A stretch of 64,000 nt of DNA, taken from NCBI GenBank assembly GCA_026826555.1, contig JAKSZT010054572.1, positions 1 through 64,000 on the forward strand. The letters run 5' to 3'. The DNA comes from Tolypeutes matacus. Taxonomy: Eukaryota > Chordata > Mammalia > Cingulata > Chlamyphoridae. A program made the translations under genes and the position numbers. Under the pieces are notes generated by a model, which saw only the letters and a list, made by a program, of their open reading frames with translations, made no database searches and was not told the DNA's origin. The first letter of the stretch is position 1. Each line of letters starts with the position of its first letter. Positions 28,401 to 43,200 of the stretch are shown piece after piece.

Positions 28401-31089
28401 TGCAAAGGCAGTTGTTTCTTCACTTTACAAATCTGAATAAGATTTGTGTTTCATTTCCTACTATGCACGTGTTTTCACTTACAATTATCTTGAAAACACT
28501 GGTTTTCCTAACACGCTGTGAATGCAGGAGGTACTTCAACTTTGAAACATAAGTAAGATACTTCTTTATTTGGCTGCTATGCACTTGCTTTCACTCTCAA
28601 TCAATGTACAAACACTGCTTTTACCTAATGCTATTGCAATGCAGTAATTTCTTCACTTTTCTAATCTAAGTAAGATTTGTGTTTTGTTTGCTGCTATGCA
28701 TGTGTTTTCACTTAAAATCATCTTCAAAACTTTGGTTTTACCTAACACTCTGTGAATGCAAGAGGTAATTCTACTTTCAAAATTGAGTAAGATACTTGTC
28801 TGTTTGGCTGCTATACACTTGCTTTCAGTCACAATGTCAAAACTCTGCTTTTACTATGCCAATGTTGCAGTTTCTTCATTTTGGAAATCTAAGAATGATT
28901 CTTCTTTCTTTTGCTTCTATGAATGTATTTTCTCTTACAATGAACTTCAAATCACCACTTTTCCCTAACATAGGTGAATGCAGTCAGTTTTCAGATTAGA
29001 AAATCAATAAAGAATCCTTTTTCTTTGGCTGCTTTGCACATGTTTTCACTTACAATAAACTTCAATACACTGGTTTCACCTAACTCTCTGTGAATGCAGG
29101 AAGTCCTTCAAGTTTGAAAGATAAGTAAGATACTTGTTTGTTTGCCTGCTATGCACTTAATTTTACTCACAATGTCAAATCACTCCTTTTATGTAATGCT
29201 ACGTCAATGCAGTGGTTTCTTCACTTTACAAATCTAAATAAAATTTGTGTTCCTTTACTCCTATGCATGTGTTTTCACTTAAAATCACCTTCAAAGCACT
29301 GGTTTTGCCTAATACTCTGTGAAGGCAGGAGATTCTCAACTTTGAAAGTTAAGTAAGATACTTTTTGTTTGGCTGCTATACACTTGCTTTCACTCCCAAG
29401 GTCAAAACCCTGCATTTACTATAACATTGCTGCAGTTTCTTCACTTTGGAACCCTAAGCAAGTTTTTTCTTCTCTTTTGCTGCTATGCACATGTTTTCAC
29501 TTACAATCAACTTCAAAACACTGCTTTTCTCAATATCTGGGTGAAAGCAGTCAATTCTTCAGTTTAGAGAACCCATAAAGAATCTTGTTTCACTGTTTGC
29601 TTTGCACGTGTTTTCACTTAAAATCAACTTCAAGACACTGGTTTCACCTAACTCTCTTTGAATGGAGAAGGTATTTCAAGTTTGAAAGTTAAGTAAGATA
29701 CTTGAATGTTTGGCTGCTATGCACTTGCTTTCACTCACTATGCCAACACACTGCTTTTTTTGTAATGCTACGCCAATTCAGTAGTTTCTTTCATTTACAA
29801 ATCTAAGTAAAGTTCTTATTCTATTTGCTGCTCTGTGTGTGTTTTCACTTGCAATCATCATCAAACCACTGGTTTTATGTAGCACGCTGTGAATACAGGT
29901 GGTAATTTAACTGTGAATGGTAACTAAGATACTTCTTTGTTTGACTGTTATGCACTTGTTTTCACTCACAATCAATGTAAAAACACTGCTTTACCTAATG
30001 CTATGCCAAAGCAGTAGTTTCTTCAGTTTTCAAAACTAAGCAAGTTTTGTGTTTCATTTGATCCTGTGCGTGTTTTTTCACTTAAAATCATCTTCAAAAC
30101 ACTGGTTTTACCTAACTCTCTGTGAAGGCAGGAGGTACTTCAACTTTGAAATTTAAGTAAGATACTTTTTTGTTTCGCTGCTATGCACTTGCTTTCACTC
30201 ACAATGTCAAATCCCTCTTTTAGCTATTTCTATGCCAATGCAGAAGTTCTTCACTTCTGTAATGTAGATAAGATACTTCTATCCTTGGCTGCTATGCCCT
30301 TGTTTTCACATACAACCAATGTCAAAACACTGCTTTTACTATGCCAATGCTTCAGTTTTATCCCTTTGGAAATCTAAATAAGTTTCTTCTTTATTTTACT
30401 TCTATGCACGTATTTTCACTTACAATCCCATTCAAAACACTGCTTTTCCCTAATGCTGGGTGAATGCAATCAATTCTTCCGTTTAGAAAACCAATAAAGA
30501 AACTTGTTTCATTGGCTGCTTTGCATATGTTTTCACTTAAAATCAACTTGAAGACACTGGTTTCACCAAACTCTCTGTGAATGCAAGAGGTACTTCATGT
30601 TAGAAAGGTAAGTAAGATTCTTGTTTTTTGACTGCTATGCACTTAGTTTTACTCACAATGTCAAAACACTGCTTTTACCTGTCTATGCCAATGCAGTGGT
30701 TTCTTCACTATACAAATCTAAGTAAGATTTGTGTTTCTTTTACTGCTATGCATGTGTTTTCACTTAAAATAATCTTCAAAACTCTGGTTTTACCTAACAC
30801 TCTGTGAATGCAGGAGGTTATTCAAGTTTGAAAGATAAGTAAGGCTCTTGTTTTTTGGCTGCTATACACTTGCTTTCACTCACAGTGTCAAAACTCCACT
30901 TTTACTGTACCAATGCTGCAGTTTCTTCAGTTTGTAAATCTAATTAAGATTCTTCTTTCTTTTGCTGCTATGCATGTGTTTTCACTTACAATGAATTGCA
31001 AAATACTTCTTTTTCCTAACCCTGGGTTAATGCACTCAGTTCTTTGCTTTAGGAAAACAATAAAGAAACTTGTTTCATTGGCTGCTTTG

Positions 31090-31168
31090 CATAGCAATAG
31101 GTAAAAGCAAGGTTTTGACATTGTGTGTGAAAGCAAAGTAAAAGCAAGTGCACAGCATCCAAACAAAT
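31090..31168 (-). repeat. Inverted satellite segment (fold-back)
   Basis: This 79-bp stretch is satellite in the opposite orientation to the rest of the array. Bases 31090-31134 are the exact reverse complement of 31421-31465 (45 bp). Bases 31137-31168 are the exact reverse complement of the adjacent 31169-31200. So the segment is a mosaic of two inverted copies taken from downstream sequence. Confidence 0.9.
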
Positions 31169-31200
31169 ATTTGTTTGGATGCTGTGCACTTGCTTTTACT
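31137..31200. repeat. Perfect 64-bp palindrome
   Basis: Two 32-bp arms meet with no spacer between 31168 and 31169, at AAACAAAT|ATTTGTTT. The right arm is normal satellite (GGATGCTGTGCACTTGC); the left arm is its exact reverse complement. It could extrude as a hairpin or cruciform. Confidence 0.95.
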
Positions 31201-34200
31201 CCCCAAGTCAAAACATTAATTTTACCTAATGTTTTGCCAATGCAGTTGTTTCTTCAATGTTCAAATCTAAGTAAGGTTTTTGTTTCCTTTGTTCCTAGGC
31301 ATCTGTTTTCACTTAAAATCATCTTCAAACACTGGTTTTACCTAACACTCTGTGAAGGCAAAAGGTACTTCAACTTTGAAACTTAAGTAAGATACTTGTT
31401 TGTTTCACTGCTATGCACTTGCTTTCACACACAATGTCAAAACCTTGCTTTTACCTATTGCTATGCCAATGAAGAAGTTTTTCTCTTTAGTAAAGTACAT
31501 TACATACTTCTTTCCTTGGCTGCTACGCACATCTTTTCACATACGATCAATGTCAAAACACTGCTTTTATATGATAACACTGCCATTTCTTCCCTTTGGA
31601 AATCTAAATAAGATTCTTCTTTCTTTTGCTTCTATGCACGTATTTTCACTTACTATCAAATTCAAAACACTGCTATTCCCTAATGTTTATGAGTGCAGTC
31701 AAGTCTTCAGTTTAGAAAACCAATAAAGAAACTTGTTTTTTTGCTGCTTTGCACGTGTTTTCACTTAAAATAATCTTCAAGACACTGGTTTCACTTAATG
31801 CTCAGTGAATGCAGGAGATACTTCAAGTTTGAAAGGTAAGTAACATACTTGTTTGTTTGGCTGATATGCACTTGCTTTCACTCATTATACCAACACACTG
31901 CTGTTTCATAATGCTATGGCAATGCTGTAGGTTCTATACTTTACAAATATAAATAAGATTTGCATTTTATTTGCTGCTATGTATGTGTTTTAACTTACAA
32001 TTATGTTCAAAAAAGTAGTTTTACCTAACATGCTGTTAATGCAGGGGGAAATTCAACTTCAAAATGTAAGATACTTGTTTGTTTGGCTGCTATGAACTTG
32101 CTTTCTCAATCAGTGTAAAAACACTGCTTTACTTAATGCTATGCCAAAGTAGTAGTTTCTTTACTTTTCAAATATAAGTAATATTTGTATTTCGTATGCT
32201 GCTGTGTTGTGTTTTCACTTAAAATCGTCTTCAAAACACTGGTATTACCTAAAACACCGTGAATGCAGGAGATATAATCAACATTGAAAGTTAATTAAGA
32301 CTATTGTTTGTTGTCTTCTATACCATTGCTTTCACTCATAATGTCAAAACCTTGCTTTTACTATGCCAATTCTACAGTTTCTTCACTGTGGAACTCTAAG
32401 TAACATTCTTCTTTCTTTTGCAGCTATGCACGTGTTTTCACTTACAGTCAACTTCAAAACACTGTTTTCTTTAATGCTCAATAAACACAGTCAGTTCTTC
32501 ATTGTAGAAAACCAATAAAGAAATGTTTTCATTGGCAGCTTTGTATGGTTTTCACTTAAAATCAACTTCAAAACACTGGTTTCACTTAATGCTGGATGAA
32601 TACAGTCAGTTCTTCAGTTTAGAAAACCAATAATAAAGAAACTTGTTTCATTGGCTGCTTCACACTTGTTTTCACATACAATCAACTCCAAGACACTGCT
32701 TTAACGTAACTCTCTGTGAGTGTCAGGTTTACTTCAGGTTTGAAAGGTAAGTAAGATACTTGTTTGACTGCTATACACTTGTTTTCACTCACAATCAATG
32801 TGAAAACATGGTTTTTATCTAAAGGTATGCCAATGCAGTAAGTTCTTCACTTTTCAAATCTAAGTGGGGTTTGTGTTTCATTTGTTCCTATCCATGTGCT
32901 TTTACTTAAAATCATCTTCAAAACACTGGTTTTACCTAACACTCTGTGAAGTCAAGAGGTACTTCAACTTTGAAAGTTAACTAAGATACTTGTTTTGCTG
33001 CTCTGCACTTGCTTTTACTCACAATTTCAAAACCCTGCTTTTGCCTATTGCTATGGCAAGGCAGAAGTTCTTCACTTTTGTAAAGTACATAAGATACTTT
33101 TTTCCTTGTCTGCTCTGCACTTGCTTTCACATACAACCAATGTCAAAAAACTGCTTTTACTATGCCATTGCTGCTGTTTCTTCCCCTTTGAAATCTAAGT
33201 AATTTTTTCTTACTTTTGTTTCTATGCAAGTGTTTTCACTTACAATCAACTTCAGAACACTGCTTTTCTCTAAGGCTGGGTGAATGCAGTCAGTTCTTTG
33301 GTTTAGAAAACAAATAAAGAAACTTGTTTCATTGGCTGCTTTGCAAGTGTTTTCACTTACAATCAACTCAAGACACTGCTTTCATCTAACTTTCTGTGAA
33401 TGTAGGAGTTACTTCAAGTTTGAAATGTAAGTAAGAATACATGTTTGTTTGGCTGCTATGCACTTCCTTTTAGTCACAATATCAAAACACTGGTTTTACC
33501 TAATTCTATGCAAATTCAGTGGTGTCTTCACTTGACAAATCTAAATAAGATTTGTGTTTCATTTGCTGCTATGCATGTGTTTTCACTTACGTTTATCTTC
33601 AAAGGTGTTTTTACCTAACACGCTGTAAATTGAGGAAGTACTTCAACTTTGAAAGTTATGTAAGATATTTGTTTCTTTGGTTGCTATGCACTCTCTTTCT
33701 CTCACAATCAATGTAAAACCATTGCTTTTACCTAATGATATTCCAATGCAGTAGTTACTTCACTTTTCAAATCTAAATAAGATTTGTGTTACAATAAATT
33801 TATTACAATAAATTTCAAGACACAGGTTTCACCTAACTCTCTGTGAATTCAGGAGGTACTTCAAGGTAGAAATGTAAGTAAGATATTTGTTTGTTTGCCT
33901 GCTGTGCAATTGATTTTACTCACAATGTCAAAACACTGCTTTTACCTAATGCTTTGCAAATGCAGTTGATTCTTCACTGTTCAAATCTAAGTAAGGCTTC
34001 TGTTTTATTTGTTCCTATGCATCTGTTTACACTTAAAATCATCTTCAAACACTGGTTTTACCTAACACTCTGTGAAGGCAAAAGGTACTTCAACTTTGAA
34101 ACTTAAGTAAGATACTTGTTTGTTTTGGTGCTATACACTTGCTTTCACTCACAATGTCAAAAACCTGCTTTTTATATGACAATGCTGCAGTTTCTTCACT

Positions 34201-37200
34201 TTGGAACTCTAAGTAAGTTTCTTCTCTCTTTTGCTGTTATGCACATGTATTCAATTACAATCAACTTCAAAACACTGCTTTTCCCTAACGCTGGGGGAAT
34301 GCAGCCAATTCTTCAGTTTAGAAAACCTCTAAAGAAACTTGTTTATTTGGCTGCTTTGCACAGGTTTTCACTTAAAATCAACTTCAAGACACTGGTTTTA
34401 CCTAACTCTCTTTGAATTGAGGAGGTTCTTTAAGTTTGAAAGTTAAGTTAATTACTTGCATGTTTGGCTGCTATGCACTTGCTTTAACTCACTATGCCAA
34501 CACACTGCTTTTTTTTAATGCTACGCCAATTCAGTAGTTTCTTTAGTTTACAAATCTAAATAAGATACTTGTTTTATTTGCAACTCTGCATGTGTTTTCA
34601 CCTGCACACTTCTTCAAAACACTGGTTCTACATAACACACTGTGAATACCTGTGGTACTTCAACTTTGAATGGTAAGTAAGATACTTGTTTGTTTGACTG
34701 CTATGCACTTGTTTTAACTCAAATCAATGTAAAAACAATGCTTTTACCTAGTGCTATGCCACAGCAGTAGTTCCTTTAATTTTAAAATCTAAGTAAGGTT
34801 TGTGTTTCATTTTTTCCTATGCATGTGTTTTCACTTAAAATCATCTTCAAACACTGGTTTTACCTAACACTCTGTGAAGGCAAGAGTAACTTCAACTTCG
34901 TAAATTAAGAAAGATACTTGTTTGTTTCGATGCTATACACTTGCTTTCAATCCCAATGTCAAAATTCTTCTTTTAACTATTGCTATGCCAAAGCAGAAGT
35001 TCTTCATTTTTGTAAAGTACATAAGACACTTCTGTCCTTGGCTGCTATGCACTTGTTTTCACATAAAACCAATGTCAAAACACTGCTTTTACAATGCCAA
35101 TGCTGTAGTTTCTTCCCTTTGCAAATCTAAAGAAGATTCTTCTTTCTTTTGCTACTATGCACGTGTTTTCACTTACAATGCAATTCAAAATACTGCTTTT
35201 CCCTAACACTGGGTGAATGCAATCAATTCTTCAGTTTAGAAAACCAATAAAGAAACTTGTTTCATTGGCTGCTTTGCAGGTGTTTTCACTAATAATCAAC
35301 TTCAAGACACTGCTTTCACCTAAGTCTCTGTGATTGCAGGAGGTACTTCAACATTGAAAGGTAAGATAGTTGTTTGTTTGACTACTATGCACCTGTTTTC
35401 ACTCACAATCAATGTAATTACACTGCATTTACTTAATGCTATTCCTATTCAGTAGTTTCTTCACTTTTCAAACCTAAATAAGGTTTGTGTGTCATCTGCT
35501 CCTATGCATGTGTTTTCACTTAAAATCATCTTCAAAACACTGGTTATACCTAACACTCAGTGAAAGCAGGAGATACTTCAACTTTGAAAGTAAGTAACAT
35601 CCTTGTTGTTTGGGTGCTTGCTTTAACTTAAAAGATCAAAACCCTGCTTTACCTATTTCTATGCCAATGCAGAAGTTCTTCACTTTTGTAAAGTACATAA
35701 GATACTTATTACATTGGTTGGTATGCACTTCTTTTCACATACAACCAATATCAAAACATTGCTTTTACTATGCCAATGCTGCAGTTTCTTCCCTTTGGAA
35801 ATCTAAGTAAGATTCTTCCTTCTTTTGCTTCTATGCACTTGTTTTCACTTACAATCAACTTCAAAACACTGCTTTTCCCTAAAGCTGGGTGAAAGCAGTT
35901 AGTTCCTTGGTTTAGAAAACCAATAAAGAAACTTGTTTCATTGGCTGCTTCACACGTGTTTTCACATACAATCAACTTCAATAACTACTTTCACCTAATT
36001 CTGTGAATGTATGGGTTACTTCAAGTTTGAAAGGTAAGTAAGATACTTGTTTGTTTGACTGCTATGCACTTGTTTTCACTCACAATCAATGTGAAAACAC
36101 TGCTATGCAATGCCATAAGTTCTTCACTTTTCAAATCTAAGTAAGGTTTGTGTTTCATTTACTCCTCCTATCCATGTCTTATTACTTAAAATCATCTTCA
36201 AAACACTGGTTTTACCTAACACTCTGTGAAGTCAGGAGGTACTTCAATTTTTAAAGTTAACTAAGATACTTGATTTTTTTGCTGCTATGCACTGACTTTC
36301 ACTCACAATGTCAAAACCCTGCTTTTACCTATTGCTATGCAAAAGCAGTTCTTCACTTTTGTAAAGTACATTAGATACTTCTTTCTTTGTCTGCTCTACA
36401 CTTGGTTTCACATACAACCAATGTCAAAACACTGCCTTTATTATGCCAATGCTGAAGTTTCTTTCCCTTGGAAATCTAAATAAGTTTCTTCTTTCTTTTA
36501 TTTCTATGCATGTGTTTTCACTTACAATCAACTTCAGAACACTGCTTTTCCCTAATGCTGGGTGAATGCAGTCAGTACTTTGGTTTAGAAAACCAGTGAA
36601 GAAGGTTGTTACATTGGCTGCTTTGGCAAGTGTTTTCACTTACAATCAACTTCAAGACACTGCTTTCACCTAACTCTTTGTGAATGTAGGAAGCATATCA
36701 AGTTTGAAAGGTAAGTAAGATACTTGTTTTTTTCACTGCTATGCACTTGCTCTCACTCACAATGTCAGAACACTGCTTTTACCTATTGCTATGCAAAAGC
36801 AGTTCTTCACTTTTGTAAAGTACATGAGATATTTCTTTCCTTGGCTGCTATGCACTTCTTTTCACATACAACCAATGTCAAAACCCTGCTTTTACTATGC
36901 CATTGGGGCAGTTTCTTCCCTTGGAAATATAAGATTGTTCTTTCTTTTGTTTCTATGCACATGTTTTCAATTACAATCAACTTCAAAACACTGCTTTTAC
37001 CTAATGCTAGGTGAATGCAGGAAATTCTTCAGTTTAGAAAACCAATAAAGAAACTTGTTTCATTGGCTGTTTTGCCAGTTTCCACTTAAAATCAACTTCA
37101 AGACACTGCTATCACCTAACTCTCTGAAAATAGGAGGTAATTCAAGTTTGAAAGGCAAGTAAGATGATTGTTTGTTTGGTGGCTTTGCACTTGCTTTTAC

Positions 37201-40200
37201 TCACAATGTCAGATCAGTGCTTTGAGCTAATGCTACGCTAATGCCGTGGTTTCTTCACTTGACAAATCTAAATGAGAATTGTGTTTCTTTGGTGCTATGC
37301 ATGTGTTTTTACTTAAAATCATCTTTAAAACACTGGTTTTACCTAACACACTGTTAATGCAAGCGGTAATTCAGCTTAGAACGTTAAGTAAGATACTTGT
37401 TTGTTTGGCTGCTATTAACTTGCTTTCACTCATAATGTCAAAATGCTACTTTTACCATGCCAACACTGCAATTTCTTCACTTTGCAAATCTAAGTAAAAT
37501 TCTTCTTTCTTTTGCTGCTATGCATGTGTTTTCTCTTACAATGAACTTCAAAACAATGCTTTTCTGTAACACTGGGTGAATGCAGTCAGTTCTTTGGTTT
37601 AGAAAACCAATGAAGTAACTTGTTGCATTGGCTGCTTTGCACATGTTTTCAGTTACAATCAAATTCAAGACACTGCTTAAACCTAACTCTCTGTGAATGC
37701 ACGAGTTACTACAAGTTTGAAGGGTAAGGGAGATACTTGCTTGTTTAGCTGCTATTCACTTGCTTTCACCCACAATGACAAAACCCTGCTTTCACTTTGC
37801 CAATGCTGCAGTTTCTTCACTTTAGAAATCTAAGTAAGTTTCTTTCATTTGCTGTTGTGCACGTGTTTTCACTTGCAATCAAATTCAAAGAACTGCTTTT
37901 CCCTAACTCTGGGTGAATGTAGTCCATTCTCCAGTTTAAAAAACCAATAAAGAAACTTGTTTCGTTCCCAGCTTTGCACGTGTTTTCATTAAAAAATCAA
38001 CTTCAATACCCTGGTTTCACCTAACTCTCTGTGAATGCAGGAGGTACTTCAAGTTTGAAAGGTAAGTAAGATACTTGTTTGTTTGGCTGCTATTCACTTC
38101 CTTTCACTCACAATCAATGTAAAAAATTGCATTTACCTCATGCTATACCAATGCAGTAGATTCTTCACTTTTCAAATCTTAGTAAGATTTGTTTTTTGTT
38201 TGCTACTATGCATGTGTTTTCACTTAAAATCATCTTTAAAACACTGATTTTACCTAACATTCTGTGAATGCAGGAGGTGATTCAACTTTGAAAGTTAAGT
38301 AAGATATTTTTTGATTGATTGCTATACATTTGCTTTCACCCACAAGGACAAAACCGTGCTTTTACTATGCCAATGCTGTAGTTTCTTCACTTTGGAAATC
38401 TAAGATTCTTCTTTCTTTTGCTGCTATTCACGTGTTTTCACTTTCAATCAACTTCAAAACAGTGCTTTGTCCTAATGCTGGGTGAATTTAGTCATTCTGT
38501 GGTTTAAAAATACCACTAAAGAAATTTGTTATATTGGCCGATTTGCACGTGTTTTCACTTACAAATTTCAAGACACTGCTTTAGCCTAACTGTCTGTGAA
38601 TTTAGGAGGTTCTTCAAGTTTGAAAAGTAAGTAAGATACTTGTTTGTTTGGCTGCTATGCCCTTGATTTTACTCACAATGTCAAAACAGTGTTTTACCTG
38701 CTGCTATGCCATGCACTGGTTTATTCACTTTGCAAATCTAAATGATTTGTGTTTCATTTGCTGCTATGCATCTGTTTTCACTTACAATCATCTTCAAAAC
38801 ACTGGATTTACCTAACACTCTTTAAAGAACAGGTGCTTCATTTTGAATGCTAAGTACAAATTGTTTGTTTGACTTCTATGCACTTGTTTTCACTCACAAT
38901 CAATGTAAAAACACTGCTTTCACCCAATGCTATGCCAATGCAGTAGTTTCTTCACCTTTCAAATCTAAGTAACATTTGTGTTTCAATTGCTCTTATGCAT
39001 GTTTTTTCACTTAAAATCATCTTCAAAACACTGGTTCTACCTAACACTTTGTGAAGGCAGAAGGTATTTCAATTTTGATTGTTAACAAGGATACTTATTT
39101 GTTTCACTGCTATGCACTTGCTTTCACTCACACTGTCAAAACCCTGCTTTTACCTATTGCTATGCCAATGTGGAAGTTCTTCACTTTTGAAAAGTACATA
39201 AGTAAGTTCTTTCCTTGACTACTATGCACTTGTTTTCACATACAACCAATGTCAAACCACTGCTTTTACTATGCCAATGCTGCAGTTTCTTCACTTTGGA
39301 AATCTAAGGAAGATTCCTCTTTCTTTTGCTGCTATGCATGTGTTTTCACTTACAATGAACTTCTAAACATTGCTTTTCTCTAATTATGGGTGAATGCAGT
39401 CAGTTTTTTGGTTTAGAAAACCACTAAATAAACTTGTTTCATTGGCTGATTTGCATGTGTTTTCACTTACAATCAATTTCAAGACACTGCTTTAGCCTAA
39501 CTCTGTGAATTTAGGAGGTTTTCAAATTTGAAAAGTAAGTAGGATACTTGTTTATTTGGGTGCTATGAACTTTATTTTACCCACAATGTCAAGACCCTGC
39601 TTTTATCTACTGCTATGCCAATGCAGTGGTTTATTCACTTTACAAATCTAAATAAGATTTGTGTTTAATTTGCTGTTATGCAACAGTTTTCACTTACAAT
39701 CATCTTCAAAACACTGGTTTTACATGACATCTGTGAATGCAGGAGGTGCATCAACTTTGAATAGTAAGTAAGATACTTGTTTGTTTTACTGGTATGCACT
39801 TGTTTCAAACACAATCAAAATAAAAGCACTGATTTTACCTAATGCTATGCCAATGCAATTGTTTCTTCACTTTTCCAATCTCAGTAATATTTGAGTTTCA
39901 TTTGTTCCTATGCATGTGTTTTCATTTATAATCCTCTTCAAAATAAATGGTTTTACCTAACACTCTGTGAAGGCTGGAGGTACTTCAACTTTGAAAGTTA
40001 AATAAGATACTTGTATGTTTTGCTTCTATGCACTTGCTTTCACTTACAGTGTCAAAACTCTACTTTTAACTATTGCTATGCCAATGCAGAAGTTCTTCAA
40101 TTTTGTAAAGTACATAAGATATTTGTTTCCATGGCTGCTATGCACTTGTTTTCACTTACAAACAATGTCAAAACACTGGTTTTGCTATGCAAGGCTGTAG

Positions 40201-43200
40201 TTTCTTCCCTTTGGAAATCTAAGAACGAGTATTCTTTCTTTTGCTTCTAAGCTCGTGTTTTCAATTATAATCAACTTAAAACACTGCTTTTCCCTAATGT
40301 GGTGTGAATATAGTCAATTCTTCAGTTTAGAAAACCAATAAAGAAATGTGTTTCATTGCATGTTTTGCACCTGTTTTCACTTAAAATCAACTTCAAGACA
40401 CTGGTTTCACCTAACTCTCTGTGAATGTGCGAGGTACTTCACGATTGAAAGATCAGTAATAACTTGTTTGTTTGGCTGCTATGCACTTGCTTTCGCTCAT
40501 TATGCCAACACACTGCTTTTCCCTAATGCTATGCCTATGTAATAGGTGCTTTACAAATCTAAATAATATTTGTGTTTTATTTGCTGCTATGCATGTGTTT
40601 TCATTTACAAACATTTCAAAACACTGGTTTTACCTAACACTCTGTGAATGCAGGAAGTTCTTCAACTTTGAATGGTAAGTAGGATATTTGTTTGTTAGAC
40701 TGCTATGCACTTGATTTTACTCACAATCAATGTAAAAGGAATGCATTTAGCTAATGTTTTGCCAGTGCAGGAGTTTCTTCACTTTTCAAATTTAAGTTAG
40801 GTTTCTGTTTTATTTGCACCTGCACATTTGTTTTCACTTATAATCATCTTCAAAACATTTGTTTTACCTAACATTCTGTGAAGGGAGGAGGTACTACAAC
40901 TTTGAAAGTTAATTAAGATATTTGTTTTTTTTCACTGCTATGCACTTGCTTTCACTCACAATGTCAAAACCCTGCTTTTACCTGTTGCTATGCCAATGCA
41001 GAAGTTCTTCACTTTTGTAAAGTACATAAGATACTTCTTTCCTTGCCTGCTATGCACTTGTTTTCACATACAACCTATATCAAAAACTGCTTTTACTATG
41101 CCAATACAGCATTCATCCCTTTGGATATCTAAGAAGGATTCTTCTTTCTGTTGCTGCTATGCACGTGTTTTCACTTATGATTAACCACAAAACATTGCTA
41201 TTCCCTAACACTGGGTGAATGCAGCCAGTTCGTTGGTTTAGAACACCAATAAAGAAACTTGTTTCATTGGATGCTTTCCACGTGTTTTCACTTAAAATGA
41301 ACTTCAAGACTCTGGTTTCACATAACTCTCTGTGAATGTAGGAGGTACTTTAAGTTTGAAAGGTAAGTAAGATTCTTGTTTTTTCCCTGCTATGCACTTG
41401 CTTTAACTCACAATGTCAAAACAGTGCTTTTGCCTAATTCTATGCCAATGCAGTGTTTTCTTCACTTTACAAATCTAAATAAAATTTGTGTTTCGTTTGC
41501 TGCTATGCATGTGTTTTCACTTACAATTATCTTCAAAACACTGTTCTACATAACACACTGTGAATGCAGGAGGTACTTCAACTTTTAAAGTTATGTAAGA
41601 TACTTCTTTGTTTCACTGCTATTCACTTGCTTTCAGTCACAATGTCTAAACACCGCTTTTACTTACTGCTATGCCAATACAGAAGTTCTTTACTATTGTG
41701 ATGTACATAAGATAATTCTTTCTTTGGCTACTATGCACTTGATTTCTCTCACTATGCCAACAGTAGTAGTTTCTTCACTTTGCAAATCAAAGTTAGATTT
41801 GTGTTTTGTTTGATTCTATGCATGTGTTTTCACTTAAAATCATCTCCAAAACACTGGTTTTACCTAAGACACTGTGAATGCAGGATATAAATCAAGTTTG
41901 AAAATTAAGTAAGTCTCTCTTTTTTTATCCATTATACATTTGCTTTCACTCACAAGGTCAAAACCGTGCTTTTAATATGCCAATGCTGCAGTTTCTTCAC
42001 TTTGAAATCTAAGTAAGATTCTCTTTATTTTGCTGCCATGCACTTGTTTTCACTTACAATCAACTTCAAAACACTGCTTTTCCCTAACGCTTGGTGAATC
42101 CAGTCATTTCTTTGGTTTAGAAAACCAAAAAAGAAACTTGTTTCATTGGATTCTTGGCATGTGTTTTCAATTACAATCACCTTCAAGTCACTTCTTTTAC
42201 CTACCTCTCTGTGAATGTAGGAGGTACTTCAACTTTGAAACGTAAGTAAGATACCTCTTTTTGTTGGCTGCTATGCACTAGTTTTCACTCAAAAATCTAT
42301 GTAATAATACTGTTTTTACCTAATGCTCTGCCAATGCAGTAGTTTCTTCACTTTTCAAATCTGGGTAAGTTTTGTGTTTCATTTGCTCCTATGCATGTGT
42401 TTTCACTTAAAATCATCTTCAAAATGCTGGTTTTACCTAACACTCTGTGAATGCAGGAGGTAATTGAACTTTGAAAGTTAAGAAAGGTTCTTTTTGGCTT
42501 GGCTGCTATATATTTGCTTTCACTCATGATGTCAAAGACCAGCTTCTACTATACCAATGCTGCAGTTTCTTCACTTTGAACTGTAAGATTCTTCTTTCTT
42601 TTGCAGCTGTGCACGTGTTTTCAATTACAATCAACTACAAAACACTGATTTTCCCTAATGCTTGGTGAATGTAGTCAGTTCTTTGGTGTAGAAAACCAAT
42701 AAAGAAACTTGTTTCATTGGCTTCTTTGAAAGTGTTTTCCCTTACAATCAACTCCAAGACAGTGTTTCATCTTACTTTCTGTGAAATTAGGAGGTACTTC
42801 AAGTTTGAATGGTAAGTAAGATACTTGGTTGTTTGGCTGATATGCCCTAGTTTTCACCCACAATCAATGTAAAAACACTGGTTTTATGTAATGCTATGCC
42901 AATGCAGTAGTCTCTTTACTTTTCAAATCTAAGTAAGATTTGTGTTTCATTTGCTCCTATGCAAGTGTTTTCACTTAAAATTGTCTTCAAAACACTGGTT
43001 TTACCTAACACACTGTGAAGGGAGGAGGTACTTCAACTTTGAAAGTTAAGTAAGATATTTCTTTGTTTTGCTGTTATTCACTTACTTCTACTCACAATGC
43101 CTTAACCCTCCTTTTACCTACTGTTAGGCCAATGCAGAAGTTCTTCACTTTTGTGAAGTTTATAAGATACCTCTGTCCTTGGCTGCTATGCACTTGTTTT

